In this document: positions 17,361 through 27,054 of the stretch, one piece after another
Numbering within the stretch: position 1 is the stretch's first letter
How the letters are laid out: each line of letters starts with the position of its first letter
Assembly (NCBI RefSeq): GCF_000829445.1
Contig: NZ_JXRQ01000015.1
Span: 1-64,000 of the forward strand
Direction of reading: 5' to 3'
DNA: 64,000 bases
From: Jeotgalibacillus alimentarius
GTDB taxonomy: Bacteria; Bacillota; Bacilli; Bacillales; Jeotgalibacillaceae
Made by a program: the position numbers and the translations under genes
Notes under the pieces: model-generated
Database searches by the model: none
The model's input: the letters and a program-made list of their open reading frames with translations, nothing else
What the model was told of the DNA's origin: nothing

Positions 17361-18368
17361 TTACCCGCCGATATAAGACATTTCAATTTTCGGACGGTTT
17401 TTAGCCGTTTCTTCTGTTCTTTCATCGGAATAGCGGTCTTTTCTTACACGCCAGATTGACGCTACAGCCTCTGTAAGACCGGCATGATCCTTCGTCTGAA
17501 CTGCTTCTTTCAGATCGAAGCCTTCTGTTGCAAAGAGACACGTATACATTTTCCCGTCTGCTGACAGTCTCGCACGTGTACAGGTTGAACAGAACGAATC
17601 TGATACAGAAGAGATCACCCCGACTTCAGTGTCTGTGCCTTTATAAATATAGCGGTCAGCCACTTCACCGTAATAATGAGGGTCAGCAGGCTCCACTTCG
17701 AATTCTTCACTCAGCATTGTAATAATTTCTTTTTTCGTTACGACAGAGGACATTTTCCAGCCGTTCGTACTGCCAACATCCATGAACTCAATAAATCTCA
17801 GCATCACACCGCGCTCTTTAAAGAAGCGAGCCATCGGAAGGATCTGATCGTCATTGACCCCTTTTTGCACAACCATATTAATCTTCACTTCAAGGCCAGC
17901 TTCAATCGCAGCATCTATTCCCTTAATCACAGGCTTTGTACTGACATTACGTCCATTCATTTTTTTAAAGACGTCTTCTTTAATCGCATCCATACTGATA
18001 TTGACACGCTGCAGTCCTGCCGCTTTCAATTTACCTGCAAGCTTTGGCAGCATCATCGCATTAGTCGTGAGTGCGATATCTTTAATGCCGGGAATACGTG
18101 ATAGTTTCGCAATCAGCTCGTGAAGATCTTTTCTGAGCAGCGGTTCCCCGCCAGTCAATCGGACCTTTTCCACGCCAATTTCACTCATGGCAGTAACAAG
18201 CTTCTCGATCTCATCAAAAGTCAGGTACTGCTCTTTTGGCATGAATGCAAAATCAGGGCCAAATATTTCTGCCGGCATACAGTATCCGCACCGGAAGTTA
18301 CATTTGTCGGTAACGGAAATGCGAATATCGTGCAGCGGCCGCTGATAAAAATCTTTAATCGGTTCCAT
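17361..18368 (-). CDS. moaA: GTP 3',8-cyclase MoaA
   Basis: A 335-residue radical SAM enzyme for the first step of Moco synthesis: GTP to 3',8-cyclo-GTP. The SAM cluster motif CNFRCGYC lies near residue 24. The second, GTP-binding cluster cysteines lie in [20 protein letters not shown] near 258-277. The C terminus ends in Gly-Gly (YIGG), needed for activation. TGGEPLL is the SAM-binding GGE motif. Its ATG overlaps the end of mobA by 14 bases, indicating tight coupling. Confidence 0.96.
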   Translation of the reverse strand: MEPIKDFYQRPLHDIRISVTDKCNFRCGYCMPAEIFGPDFAFMPKEQYLTFDEIEKLVTAMSEIGVEKVRLTGGEPLLRKDLHELIAKLSRIPGIKDIALTTNAMMLPKLAGKLKAAGLQRVNISMDAIKEDVFKKMNGRNVSTKPVIKGIDAAIEAGLEVKINMVVQKGVNDDQILPMARFFKERGVMLRFIEFMDVGSTNGWKMSSVVTKKEIITMLSEEFEVEPADPHYYGEVADRYIYKGTDTEVGVISSVSDSFCSTCTRARLSADGKMYTCLFATEGFDLKEAVQTKDHAGLTEAVASIWRVRKDRYSDERTEETAKNRPKIEMSYIGG

Positions 18369-18966
18369 CCGTTCTCCTCCTCTGTGCGGTACGTTTTAAA
18401 TGTTCATACGTCTGCTGATCGTTAATATTACTGAAAGCTTCTTCTGCGATGCCAAGCTCCGTATGGGGTATTTCCTTCCACTTCACCTGATCAAAAAAAC
18501 TTTTCATACGGAAATTTCCGTGCTCAAGCTGCGCTGTAATGACTGGCATACAGCTTGCTGCATAGATAGCTGAAAGCGGCTGCAGTCGTCCGTTGACTGA
18601 GGGGATGAGTGCCTGCAAATCGCTTTGTTCAAAATAAGCCTTCAGCTTCTGTGCATCGCATGCAGTAAAAAGCGGCATATCACAGGGCAGGGTCAGGACA
18701 GTATCTCCACCTGTCTGCTCCATCAATGCGTACAGGCCTCCGAGCGGTCCGCATGATTCATATGGCGCCAGATCAGTGATGCGTTTACCTTTGAACTCAC
18801 TGAAATCTCCAAGCTGATCTTTTCTGACTGACAGCACCACTTCATCACATACCGGATTTAAAGCGTCAACTGCTCTTTCATAAAACGGGGTGCCATCCCA
18901 GTCAGCGAAAGCTTTCGGGCGCCCGAAACGCCTAGACTCCCCACCAGCCAGTACAGCGCCAATCAC
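18355..18966 (-). CDS. mobA: molybdenum cofactor guanylyltransferase MobA
   Basis: A 203-residue nucleotidyltransferase making MGD from MPT and GTP, required for FdhF and NarG, both encoded here. The N-terminal [17 protein letters not shown] is the GTP-binding signature and TLPCDMPLF holds the metal-binding aspartate. GTG start in a GTGA overlap with the moaD stop. Slightly variable family, yet motifs and context make it firm. Confidence 0.92.
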   Translation of the reverse strand: MIGAVLAGGESRRFGRPKAFADWDGTPFYERAVDALNPVCDEVVLSVRKDQLGDFSEFKGKRITDLAPYESCGPLGGLYALMEQTGGDTVLTLPCDMPLFTACDAQKLKAYFEQSDLQALIPSVNGRLQPLSAIYAASCMPVITAQLEHGNFRMKSFFDQVKWKEIPHTELGIAEEAFSNINDQQTYEHLKRTAQRRRTDGTD

Positions 18967-19193
18967 CCTCCGCTCACCGGCGGGATCAGTGCAACCGTGT
19001 CATACTCAGTAATCTGATCATCCGGGAATGCATACTCCTCATTAATCGCCACAAGCACTGAGTCAGTCTGAATATGATACTGACGCTGAACCTCTTCAAG
19101 CAGTTCTTTGACTGTCAACTCTTTTTTATCAATATGAATATGATTGCCTCCTGCAAGTTCTTTCAGGTGGGCAAAGCAGTTCACTTTAATCAT
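18963..19193 (-). CDS. moaD: molybdopterin synthase sulfur carrier subunit MoaD
   Basis: A 76-residue beta-grasp protein ending in Gly-Gly (PPVSGG), the site that is adenylylated and then thiocarboxylated. It delivers sulfur to cPMP together with MoaE. ATGA overlap with moaE upstream and GTGA overlap with mobA downstream. The MoeB-like activating enzyme needed for its tail is encoded separately at 36.4 kb. Confidence 0.95.
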   Translation of the reverse strand: MIKVNCFAHLKELAGGNHIHIDKKELTVKELLEEVQRQYHIQTDSVLVAINEEYAFPDDQITEYDTVALIPPVSGG

Positions 19194-19639
19194 CTGATTT
19201 CCTCCTTTTCAGGAATACCGGCACTCTTTTCAAGCTGATCCCCAATCCACTCTTCGCCGTCTTCCCACTTTTCTTTTTTCCAGATCGGGACGATTTCCTT
19301 AATCCGTTCAATCGCATATTCATTTGCCTCATATGCATCTTTTCTGTGAGGCGTGGATACGGCGATCACTACGGCAATATCTGATATACCCAGTTTCCCT
19401 GTTCTGTGGGAAATCGCTGTCATCGCATCCGGCCAGCGCTCTTTGATCTCGTCTCCGATTCTCTTTAACTGCTTTTCAGCCATCGAGGCATATGCTTCAT
19501 ATGTTAAGTAAAGCGTGCGTTTTCCTTTTGTGAACTCTCTTACGGTGCCTGTAAATGTCACGACTGCACCTGCTTCAGGACGCACAACTTTATTTGAGAT
19601 TTCTTCAATTGACAGTGGTTCTGATGTTACTGAAAACAT
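19190..19639 (-). CDS. moaE: molybdopterin synthase catalytic subunit MoaE
   Basis: A 149-residue MoaE. Recognisable: GAVVTFTGTVREFTKGKRTLYLTYEAY, the SHRTGKLGISDIAVVIAVSTPHR block and the KEKWEDGEEWIG C-terminal part with catalytic lysines. It forms a heterotetramer with MoaD and converts cPMP to molybdopterin. ATG start, four-base overlap with moaD, three bases after mobB. Confidence 0.95.
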   Translation of the reverse strand: MFSVTSEPLSIEEISNKVVRPEAGAVVTFTGTVREFTKGKRTLYLTYEAYASMAEKQLKRIGDEIKERWPDAMTAISHRTGKLGISDIAVVIAVSTPHRKDAYEANEYAIERIKEIVPIWKKEKWEDGEEWIGDQLEKSAGIPEKEEIR

Positions 19640-19642
19640 GCT

Positions 19643-20146
19643 TTACGCCTCCTTTAGCCACTTGATCATCCATGCTGTATACGCTTTCTGATCAGCCCGG
19701 CGAAATACCGGTACACTTATATCAGAAAGAGGCAGATCAGTAATGACCGCCTGAATATTTTCACACTCTTTTAAAAGCTTTTTATCCTGATCGTCTTTTA
19801 TAATGACAATCTTGCTGAACGGTTCTTTTTTATATCCTTCTACAAGGATAACATGAAGGGGGAGGGTCCTGTAAAAAGTGAGCAGTTTCTCTAAATCTGC
19901 CAATCCCGATTCCGACTCAATGATAATTGCGCCTTCTCCTTCAACTGCACTGATTGCAGCGCCAGCCTGGAAGTGACGGCTGCTGTCTTTTGTGGAATCA
20001 GCATAGTCAGGTGATCCTCCGTGCCCGTGATGTTTTATCGTTCCGGCTTTCAAACCATGAACTGAAACAGCCTTCACCAGCTGATTCATTACAGTTGTTT
20101 TGCCGCTGTTTTGATAACCGACTACCTGCAGGATCTTTGCTACCAC
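19643..20146 (-). CDS. mobB: molybdopterin-guanine dinucleotide biosynthesis protein MobB
   Basis: A 167-residue P-loop GTPase-like protein; GYQNSGKTTVMNQLV is the Walker A region and HHGHGGSPDYADSTKDSSRH is the family hallmark. It assists MobA in MGD synthesis. GTG start placed inside the moeA stop region (7-base overlap), so translation is coupled. Confidence 0.92.
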   Translation of the reverse strand: MVAKILQVVGYQNSGKTTVMNQLVKAVSVHGLKAGTIKHHGHGGSPDYADSTKDSSRHFQAGAAISAVEGEGAIIIESESGLADLEKLLTFYRTLPLHVILVEGYKKEPFSKIVIIKDDQDKKLLKECENIQAVITDLPLSDISVPVFRRADQKAYTAWMIKWLKEA

Positions 20147-21396
20147 GGCATCCCGCTGCTTTCAGCTGTCTCAAGCAGCGCAACCTTCACCTGATCCCCT
20201 GCAGTAAAACCTCTCGTTCCGCCAGGCAGGATAATCAGGCAATTCGTTGCAGCCAGCGAACTGACAGCGCTCGATTTGTTAAAACCCGATGGACTTGCTT
20301 CAAGTCTGCCATGTTTAATTGAAGCCGTTCCTCTGACAAAGCGCGTAAATGGATTCGGCTTTGTGAAGTCTGCACCAAGCACTGCATCCTCTACCGGCAG
20401 ATGAGGTTTTTCATTGCCAAGCATCCGTTGAATCACAGGCCTTGTAAACAGTTCGAATCCGACATAACAGGCAGACGGATTTCCTGAGAGTCCGAATAGG
20501 AACTGCCCGTTTAAATGCGCCACAGTCGTAACACTTCCAGGGCGCATCGCCACCTTATTAAATAGCACTTCAGCACCGAGACGGCTGTATACTTCCGGAA
20601 GAAAATCGAAGTCTCCAACAGATACCCCGCCTGTTGTGATCAGAATATCAACTTCATTAAGCGCCTCTTTAACAGATTGATAGCATGCTTCAAGGTCATC
20701 TGTGAGCTTGCCAAGCATTTTGACTTCTGCTCCCGCTCTTTTAATCTGTGCAGCAGCCATCAGGGCATTGCTGTTTCTGATTTTACCAGGTTCAAGCGGT
20801 TCATTGACTTCGAGTAATTCAGAGCCTGTTGCAAGCACGCCGACAACCGGCTTTGATGCTACACGAACAGTCTCGTAGCCAAACGTAGCAAGCAGTGCCA
20901 CAGTTCCCGGATTAATCACAGACCCTTTTTCTACGAGGACTGTCCCTTCTTGCGCATCCTCACCTTTAAATGAGATGTTGTCTCCCTTGTTGAATGAACG
21001 CTTAATCCTCATCACACCGGGTTCAGGCTCGGAAGTAAGCTCAAGCATAACGACTGCGTCGCACTCAGCGGGCATCATCGCACCAGTCATGATACGTGCC
21101 GCTTCATTTTCAAGGACAGGAACAGACTGAACTGCTCCTGCGCCAATCGTTTCTGTTACGCGAAGGTCGAGCGGATTCTCCCTTGAAGCGTGTACAGTAT
21201 CTGCTGAGCGGACTGCAAAACCGTCGTATGGTGAGCGGTCGAATGGCGGTACGGGATGAGTGGCAGTCAGATCTTCTGCCAGCGTTCTGCCAAGAGCATC
21301 CTCTATATGTATGTGTTCAGTTTTTGATGTAATTTCTTTTGACATGACGCGCTGAACGGCTTCAGCAACAGGGATTGGTTTTCTTTGTTCAAGCAT
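20140..21396 (-). CDS. moeA: molybdopterin molybdotransferase MoeA
   Basis: A 418-residue enzyme that inserts molybdate into adenylylated molybdopterin. Seen: PVPPFDRSPYDGFAVRSAD (about 49-67), IMTGAMMPAECDAVV, the GDNISFKGEDAQEG region, TTGGVSVGDFDFLPE (active-site MoCF-biosynthesis motif) and GLSGNPSACYVGFE. AAAGGAG precedes ATG. First gene of the minus-strand Moco operon; moaC is divergent with only about 60 bases between. Confidence 0.96.
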   Translation of the reverse strand: MLEQRKPIPVAEAVQRVMSKEITSKTEHIHIEDALGRTLAEDLTATHPVPPFDRSPYDGFAVRSADTVHASRENPLDLRVTETIGAGAVQSVPVLENEAARIMTGAMMPAECDAVVMLELTSEPEPGVMRIKRSFNKGDNISFKGEDAQEGTVLVEKGSVINPGTVALLATFGYETVRVASKPVVGVLATGSELLEVNEPLEPGKIRNSNALMAAAQIKRAGAEVKMLGKLTDDLEACYQSVKEALNEVDILITTGGVSVGDFDFLPEVYSRLGAEVLFNKVAMRPGSVTTVAHLNGQFLFGLSGNPSACYVGFELFTRPVIQRMLGNEKPHLPVEDAVLGADFTKPNPFTRFVRGTASIKHGRLEASPSGFNKSSAVSSLAATNCLIILPGGTRGFTAGDQVKVALLETAESSGMPW

Positions 21397-21456
21397 GTCT
21401 TACACTCCTTTCTTGTCGTGCTACAATGGTTGTATTAATAAAATGAGGTGATATGT

Positions 21457-21957
21457 GTGTCTGATTTAACGCATTTTAATGAGCAGGGACGTGCCAGAAT
21501 GGTTGATATTTCTGATAAACAGGAGTCTGTCAGAGTGGCTGTCGCGCATTCAAGTATTGTAGTGAATGAAGAAATTTACCAGCATATTCAAAACGGCACA
21601 TCCAAAAAAGGTGATGTACTCGCCGTTGCACAGGTGGCAGGTATTATGGCTGCCAAACAGACGTCTGTGATCATCCCGATGTGCCATCCGCTGTCTTTAA
21701 GCGGGATCGATTTGTCTTTCGAATGGGACGTGACGTCACGTTACGAACTGAAAATCTCAGCTTCCGTGAAGACAAAAGGCAGTACCGGAGTGGAGATGGA
21801 AGCACTCACAGCTGCATCAGTATGTGCACTGACGATCTATGATATGTGCAAGGCTTCTGATAAAGGAATGGTCATCGGTCCAACCTTTCTCGCGGAAAAA
21901 ACAGGCGGTAAAAATGGCGATTACCAGCGTGACAGAAGCCCTGAGATGAAGCTTTAA
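21457..21957 (+). CDS. moaC: cyclic pyranopterin monophosphate synthase MoaC
   Basis: 166 residues from the GTG at 21457, chosen because AGGTG lies six bases upstream and [19 protein letters not shown] aligns with the family's N terminus; the GTG at 21448 overlaps that ribosome site. MCHPLSLSG and the [26 protein letters not shown] block hold catalytic residues. It turns 3',8-cyclo-GTP into cPMP. Divergent from the moeA operon; a TTGTCG-N17-TAATAA promoter is plausible in the gap. Its stop overlaps the convergent MFS gene by four bases. Confidence 0.94.
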   Translation: MSDLTHFNEQGRARMVDISDKQESVRVAVAHSSIVVNEEIYQHIQNGTSKKGDVLAVAQVAGIMAAKQTSVIIPMCHPLSLSGIDLSFEWDVTSRYELKISASVKTKGSTGVEMEALTAASVCALTIYDMCKASDKGMVIGPTFLAEKTGGKNGDYQRDRSPEMKL

Positions 21958-23081
21958 CGCAGCTTCCCAATGAAAATGAATAGCAGACTGACTGTCAGAA
22001 TTAAAGCAGCGCCTCCGGTAAATGGCAGGCCTGCTTTTTCACTGACAAACCCTGCCAGGCTTGACCCCGCAACCACACCTGCTGAAAAAAAGGAATAAAA
22101 GATACCAAATGCTTTCCCCCGCGTTGCTTTATTAGACATATCTGTCACCATCTGATTCATTGATGGGAAGATAAAAGCAAATCCAATCCCGTACATAAAC
22201 ATCAACACCGGGATGATACCAGGAAGTGAAATCCACTGGATCAGTCCAAGAATTAGTCCGATCGTAATCAGTCCCGTACCTGTCAGCTTTTCAGATGTGA
22301 ATACGTCATAAATTTTATTCAGCTTTGTTATAAAAATAATGACTGCGGTGACACCAAATATGCTTAACCAGATTCCTGCAGATGCCTGGGTTAACCCAAG
22401 ATCCTGCGCCTTTAAAGGCATGGCAAATGCAAGCGTGCCATTACTCACCATTAAAGCAAAAGCAGCAAGTGATGCCTGCTGAAGCTTTTTGTGCTTCAGT
22501 AATTCGATGATCGGTGCTCCTGCCACATCATCTCTTTCTCTTTCTTTGAATGATTCAGATACATACTTCACCGTGAGCCAGATACATATCGCAAATAGTA
22601 CAGCCACTGAATAAAACACTGCATCTGTCAGTCCTCTTGATGCCAGTATACCGCCTGCTGCAGGCCCTAAAATCGCTGCGCTTCCTATCCCTGCACCAAT
22701 GTAAGCCATTGGTTTTGTACTTTTCTTCGCTGCATGGTCTCCTGCAATCGCAAACACACAGGGGATTAACAGGCCGCTGACAATACCATGAATCGCTCTG
22801 ACGATCAGCAGCTGCTCTGCATCCTGAGCGAGTGGATAAAATAAAAGAACCGCTGCAGAAAGCACGGTTCCGATCACAAGAACCGGCTTTCTGCCATATC
22901 GGTCCACCGCATAACCGCCTGCAATATTACCAGCTACATTCAGCGCGGAATATACAGCAATAATCAATCCTGCCATCGTTTCTGTAGCCCCAAGACTGAT
23001 TGCGTAAGGAGTCATGACGGGAAGCTGAATGAATGTATCGATAAAAGTTACGATAATAATAAAGTAAATGATCTTCGTCAT
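21954..23081 (-). CDS. MFS transporter
   Basis: A 375-residue, 11-12 helix major facilitator with the loop 2-3 motif [18 protein letters not shown] (about 57-74) and the [18 protein letters not shown] segment of drug:H+ antiporter-like members. ATG start. It is convergent with moaC and overlaps it by four bases, leaving no room for a dedicated terminator between them. Substrate unknown. Confidence 0.78.
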   Translation of the reverse strand: MTKIIYFIIIVTFIDTFIQLPVMTPYAISLGATETMAGLIIAVYSALNVAGNIAGGYAVDRYGRKPVLVIGTVLSAAVLLFYPLAQDAEQLLIVRAIHGIVSGLLIPCVFAIAGDHAAKKSTKPMAYIGAGIGSAAILGPAAGGILASRGLTDAVFYSVAVLFAICIWLTVKYVSESFKERERDDVAGAPIIELLKHKKLQQASLAAFALMVSNGTLAFAMPLKAQDLGLTQASAGIWLSIFGVTAVIIFITKLNKIYDVFTSEKLTGTGLITIGLILGLIQWISLPGIIPVLMFMYGIGFAFIFPSMNQMVTDMSNKATRGKAFGIFYSFFSAGVVAGSSLAGFVSEKAGLPFTGGAALILTVSLLFIFIGKLR

Positions 23082-23153
23082 CGGCTATAACTTCTTTCTG
23101 CGTATACTGTGTTTTAATCTTACCATTCCCTGATTTGATTTGTGAAAACACAG

Positions 23154-24656
23154 TTACTGAACAGAACGATATTCTGTAATATCCGAAAATGACGCCACAT
23201 ACCTTTCCTGTTCACCGGCATCATTTTGAACAGCACTTATTGTCAGCCACTGCAGATACAATTCACCATCCTTTCGTTTATTCCAGATCTCCCCTTCCCA
23301 TGATCCTTTTTCATGAATGTGCTGCCACATAGTGCTGTAGAATTCAGGTGGCTGCTTTCCTGATTTCAGCTCAGCCGGCGTTTTGCCGAGAATTTCATTT
23401 TCTTCAAAACCTGTCAGATCAGTGAAAGCTTTATTGACTGCAATGATGCTCCCATCGGTTTTTGTTACCATGACCCCCTGGGCAGTTGATCTGAATACAT
23501 CAGCCTGAAGCTGAATTTTATTCTGATAAAACATCCAGACAACAAGTACCAGACTTGCGAGAGCCACCTGAGATAACAGCATAAACCCAATTGCATATTG
23601 ACCTGTCAGCCCGTATACCATTGACAGAATCAACGGTGGGAAAAACCCCCCAAGACCACCCATCATCGATACAATTCCATTCACAATGCCGGCCTGCTTT
23701 TGAAAATACATTGGGACCAGCTTGAATACCACACCATTTCCAACCCCGGCACTTAATGCAATGGTAAGCGTGCCGACTGTATATAAAACAATTGAAGGTG
23801 AGAATGCCAGCAGAACTGCCGCTGCCGTATAGACGGTAAATACACCGATTAACAGCTTAAAAGAATCAAATTTATCTGCGAGGAATCCTCCCACCGGTCT
23901 CATGAACGTCGCCACCGCAATGAATCCCGCCGTCCGCATTCCTGCATCCACACTGCTCAAGTTAAATTCCGTAACCAGAAAGTTTGGAAGATAGACAGTA
24001 AAAGCCACAAAAGAACCAAACGTAATAAAATAAAAGAGTGAGAAGAGCCACAGCTTTTCATTTTTATATACACCTTTAATCTGACTGATAATCGGTGTTT
24101 TCACACGCGTTTCTTTTCTGTCACCGAATAAAAAGTTTAATGCTGCAAAAACCAGCAGTAAAACCAGATAAAGCTTTACTGTTGCTTCCCAGCCAATCTG
24201 TGTCGCAATGACAGGTGCTGCAAACGTTGAGACAGCCGTTCCAATATTTCCAGCCCCATAAATCCCATTTACAAAACCGTGTCTTTCTTTAGGATAATAC
24301 TTCGGCAAAGACGTTACACCCACTGAAAACACTGCCCCGCCTATCCCGAGGAACAACCCTCCAATTACCAGTTCAGTATAGCTTGAAGCCTCACTGATGA
24401 AATATACGGGGAATAAAAGCAGAATAAAACTCACTAAAAAGACGAGTCGTGCACCGATCAGATTGGCAAAATAGCCAAGCGGAATTCTCAGTACCGATCC
24501 CAGAATCACCGGTATTGCGGTTAGCAGTGCAATTCGCTCAGGCGGAATCGTAATGTCCTCTTGTATAAAAGGTAATAAGGATGAAATGATGACCCACACC
24601 ATAAAACCGACAACCAGGTTCATAGTTTGAAGCGGCAGCTGCAATTTTTTTGTCAT
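23154..24656 (-). CDS. narK: NarK-type nitrate/nitrite transporter fused to a C-terminal PAS domain
   Basis: Residues 1-375 are a 12-helix NarK/NNP transporter with nitrate-signature motifs NGIYGAGNIGTAVSTFAAP (about 130-148) and AGVGNGVVFKLVPMYF (about 300). Residues 384-500 are a complete PAS domain: GVMVTKTDGSIIAVNKAF, LTGFEENEILGKTPAEL, then a PAC tail EGEIWNKRKDGELYLQWL. PAS on a nitrate porter is unusual; it might sense redox, ligand or a partner protein and gate transport. AAGAAAGGTG precedes ATG. An NreC-like site lies about 95 bases upstream with a TATAAT -10 at the right distance. The fusion is uninterrupted. Confidence 0.9.
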   Translation of the reverse strand: MTKKLQLPLQTMNLVVGFMVWVIISSLLPFIQEDITIPPERIALLTAIPVILGSVLRIPLGYFANLIGARLVFLVSFILLLFPVYFISEASSYTELVIGGLFLGIGGAVFSVGVTSLPKYYPKERHGFVNGIYGAGNIGTAVSTFAAPVIATQIGWEATVKLYLVLLLVFAALNFLFGDRKETRVKTPIISQIKGVYKNEKLWLFSLFYFITFGSFVAFTVYLPNFLVTEFNLSSVDAGMRTAGFIAVATFMRPVGGFLADKFDSFKLLIGVFTVYTAAAVLLAFSPSIVLYTVGTLTIALSAGVGNGVVFKLVPMYFQKQAGIVNGIVSMMGGLGGFFPPLILSMVYGLTGQYAIGFMLLSQVALASLVLVVWMFYQNKIQLQADVFRSTAQGVMVTKTDGSIIAVNKAFTDLTGFEENEILGKTPAELKSGKQPPEFYSTMWQHIHEKGSWEGEIWNKRKDGELYLQWLTISAVQNDAGEQERYVASFSDITEYRSVQ

Positions 24657-24713
24657 TGGATAACACCTTTCTTCTAAAAAGGATTTTCTTCATGTAATTG
24701 TTTTCCTGATTTA

Positions 24714-24756
24714 ATTATAATTTTTTGCTGCATAATAAAAATTAGGGAGTCCCCTT
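24714..24756 (-). promoter_or_regulatory. narK promoter with NreC-like site
   Basis: TAGGG-AGTC-CCCTT (24743-24756) matches the NreC consensus TAGGG-N4-CCCTA with one change. Minus strand TATAAT lies at 24719-24714, putting the site about 42 bases upstream of the predicted start. The site overlaps the terminator arm of the hemerythrin gene. Confidence 0.6.
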
Positions 24757-24778
24757 TGCAGTAAAGGAAACTCCCTAA
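24733..24778 (-). terminator. terminator after nreC/hemerythrin genes
   Basis: TTAGGGAGT/ACTCCCTAA stem with inner CCTTT/AAAGG pairing, then ATTTTTATT on the minus strand. It shares bases with the narK NreC-like site. Confidence 0.75.
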
Positions 24779-24790
24779 ATCTTTCAGACG

Positions 24791-25318
24791 TTATGTGATC
24801 AGCGTATTCAGCTCTTCAGTCAGCTGGTCTACATCGACCGTTTTCATCACTCTATCAACCATTGGGAATAGCACACTTTCTTCTTTTACAAAGTGCACCA
24901 TCAGCACTTCAAACGCTTCAGCTGCATCTCTCGTTCTGACTTTCATTTCTTTAATTGAAAGATCCTCAAGATCTCCTAAAGTATGATGCAGAAAGTGTCC
25001 GATATAGGCATCAATTTCCTGATGCTCTTCTTCGATCGACAAAATTGGCCCCTGTTCTAGTCCGATGTATGTACCCAGCATTGGAAAGAAGAATCTTTCT
25101 TCTTTGTCTGTATGGTTTTTCAGCGGATCCAGAAATCCGATCAGTAATTTGCGGAGATTACGAAAATCAGCCAGTGCTTCCTGTTGATCTGAATAGCTTT
25201 CTTTTTCAAAATTCAGTACAATTGCATGCCACTCATCCATAAGATAACGTAAATATCTGTGTTCATTCTCAAGAATGTTCATCGCCTTGTTTTTCGATTG
25301 AAACCCCTGATTGTTCAT
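24791..25318 (-). CDS. hemerythrin-like domain protein
   Basis: A 175-residue helical protein with iron-ligand pattern ENEHRYLRYL (His near 20), NHTDKEERFFFPML (about 72-85), EEEHQEIDAYIGHFLHH (about 100) and VHFVKEESVLFPM (about 145), that is a di-iron hemerythrin site. ATG at 25318 follows AAAGGATG at seven bases. It directly follows nreC and precedes narK, so oxygen or nitric-oxide handling during nitrate respiration is the likely role; the ligand is not shown by sequence. Confidence 0.85.
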   Translation of the reverse strand: MNNQGFQSKNKAMNILENEHRYLRYLMDEWHAIVLNFEKESYSDQQEALADFRNLRKLLIGFLDPLKNHTDKEERFFFPMLGTYIGLEQGPILSIEEEHQEIDAYIGHFLHHTLGDLEDLSIKEMKVRTRDAAEAFEVLMVHFVKEESVLFPMVDRVMKTVDVDQLTEELNTLIT

Positions 25319-25330
25319 CAAATCATCCTT

Positions 25331-25984
25331 TTAGAAATCCAGCAGCTTTTTTTTCAAAGCAAACTCAACCAGTTCCGGCTTGCTTTTCAGCTCCAGTTTT
25401 TCCATGATTTTTGCTTTATGTGCTTCTACCGTTTTCACTGAGACAAAAAGCTTTTCTGCAATCTCTTTATTCCCATATCCTTTCGCAGCAAGCGGAAGGA
25501 TTTCGAGTTCTCTTTTAGTCAAAATTGATAAAGGGTCTGTTTTATCCCCCTGCCCTTCATGTTTCACAAATTCTTTTACTAATGAATTAGTCATTTTAGG
25601 TGATATATAGGTTCCACCTGAATAAACTGTCCTCACAGCCTGAAGGAGTTCTTCATCCGGTGCGTTTTTCAGAATATAACCGGATGCACCGTTACGCAGC
25701 ACATGAAAAAGGTATTCTTCATCATCATGCATGGTAAGAATCAAAATTTTTGTATCCGGCAGATCATCATGAATCTTCCCAGTCGCGATCAATCCGCTTT
25801 CTCCCGGTGGCATACTCAGATCAAGCAAGAGAACATCCGGTTTGTGCTGAGCGGTTAACTGGTAAGCTTCTACACCATCTGCAGCTGTCGCAACCACTTC
25901 CATATCAGGTTGAAAATTCAAGATCATTGAAAAACCGCTTCTTACGACTGAATGATCATCAGCAATCACAATTTTAATCATCAC
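25331..25984 (-). CDS. nreC: response regulator NreC
   Basis: A 217-residue NarL/LuxR-type regulator. Receiver domain 1-120 with acid pair DD near 9-10 and phospho-acceptor Asp55 ([10 protein letters not shown]); LuxR HTH at about 150-210 ([25 protein letters not shown]). It activates nitrate respiration genes when phosphorylated by NreB under low oxygen. GTG at 25984 or ATG at 25981 are both possible in the overlap with nreB. Candidate target sites are found upstream of narG, narK and the 35.1-kb hemerythrin gene. Confidence 0.92.
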   Translation of the reverse strand: MMIKIVIADDHSVVRSGFSMILNFQPDMEVVATAADGVEAYQLTAQHKPDVLLLDLSMPPGESGLIATGKIHDDLPDTKILILTMHDDEEYLFHVLRNGASGYILKNAPDEELLQAVRTVYSGGTYISPKMTNSLVKEFVKHEGQGDKTDPLSILTKRELEILPLAAKGYGNKEIAEKLFVSVKTVEAHKAKIMEKLELKSKPELVEFALKKKLLDF

Positions 25985-27054
25985 GTCTCAACCCTTTCCT
26001 TTGGTTGCAGTTGAATCGGTACAGAGAGATAGACGGTAGTGCCTTTTCCCTGCTCTGAATAAAGCCTCAGCTTTCCGCCAATCAACTCAGCTCTTTCTGT
26101 CATACCGAATACACCTAATCCGGTTCCTTTAATGGTTGGTGACTCTGTATTGAATCCCTCCCCTTCATCCCTCACAAACAATTCAAGATGACGGTTGGAT
26201 TCTGCAATATACACGTCAATTTCTGAAATTCCTGCATATTTAACCGCATTCAGTACTGCTTCCTGACAAATCCGGTATACCGCTGTTTCAATATCATGTC
26301 TGTATCTCATCTGTGAAATCATTGACTTCAGATTTACTCTGATGCCATAAGTTTTTTCAATCCATTTAAAATGCGTGCGGAAAGCAGCTTCAAGTCCCAG
26401 GTCATCGAGTGAAGCTGGTCTAAGGAAAACAGAGATATTACGCACATCTTCAATCAGACGGTTCAGCGTTCCTTCTGTCTCAGAAATACGCTCCCTCAAT
26501 TCATCCTCTTTCAGATATTTACTGACACGCAGATCAACAAGTGTACTGACAAGATCCTGCACTACACTGTCATGAAGCTCACGTGAAATCCGCTTACGCT
26601 CAAGCTCCTGCGCTTCTATCGTCTGCTTCACCATCTGATTTTTGTACAGATTTTCCTGCGTCTTGAATTGAAGTGTCAGATCCCTGAGCATAAAAACAAA
26701 GATCTCCTGTTCAGGATCAATCTGATAATAACTTGCAGCATAAGGAATAACGCCTTTATTCCTTGTTTCGAGATAGACTTGAAAAGAGGAAAAATCTCCT
26801 TCAGGATTTTTCAAGTAGCAATTTGTACAGGACATCAGTTCTTCATCACTTGTATATCCTCTGCAAAATGAACAGAGAGAGCTGATTGTTCCCTGTTGAA
26901 TGGCTTCTAAGACGGATGGGTTAATAATCTGTTCTGCAGAGGGGTTCAGTGCCAGAATTTCACCTTCGCCATCAAGAAAAAAGATTGCCTCTGAACTGTT
27001 TTCATACATTTTTATCAGAAATGCCATCATTTTCTCATTCGTGATCTGAATCAA
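25981..27054 (-). CDS. nreB: oxygen-sensing histidine kinase NreB
   Basis: A 357-residue cytosolic kinase. The N-terminal PAS domain holds Cys61-X2-Cys64-X11-Cys76-X2-Cys79, the same spacing as the oxygen-labile 4Fe-4S site of staphylococcal NreB. HisKA_3 dimerisation region follows with [13 protein letters not shown] (His161) and a HATPase with [21 protein letters not shown] start overlaps the nreA stop (TTGA). With oxygen absent the cluster is kept and the kinase phosphorylates NreC. Confidence 0.93.
   Translation of the reverse strand: MIQITNEKMMAFLIKMYENSSEAIFFLDGEGEILALNPSAEQIINPSVLEAIQQGTISSLCSFCRGYTSDEELMSCTNCYLKNPEGDFSSFQVYLETRNKGVIPYAASYYQIDPEQEIFVFMLRDLTLQFKTQENLYKNQMVKQTIEAQELERKRISRELHDSVVQDLVSTLVDLRVSKYLKEDELRERISETEGTLNRLIEDVRNISVFLRPASLDDLGLEAAFRTHFKWIEKTYGIRVNLKSMISQMRYRHDIETAVYRICQEAVLNAVKYAGISEIDVYIAESNRHLELFVRDEGEGFNTESPTIKGTGLGVFGMTERAELIGGKLRLYSEQGKGTTVYLSVPIQLQPKERVET

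Noticed and set aside
17240-17425. 61-codon frame between moaB and moaA
   Set aside because: It overlaps the ends of both genes in another frame; the 10-base moaA-moaB junction leaves no space for a gene.
23130-23152. TTTGTGAAAACACA as a Rex or FNR operator
   Set aside because: Only a partial dyad, located just after the narK stop; it lacks the TTGTGA-N6-TCACAA spacing and no other such site was seen in the nitrate region.
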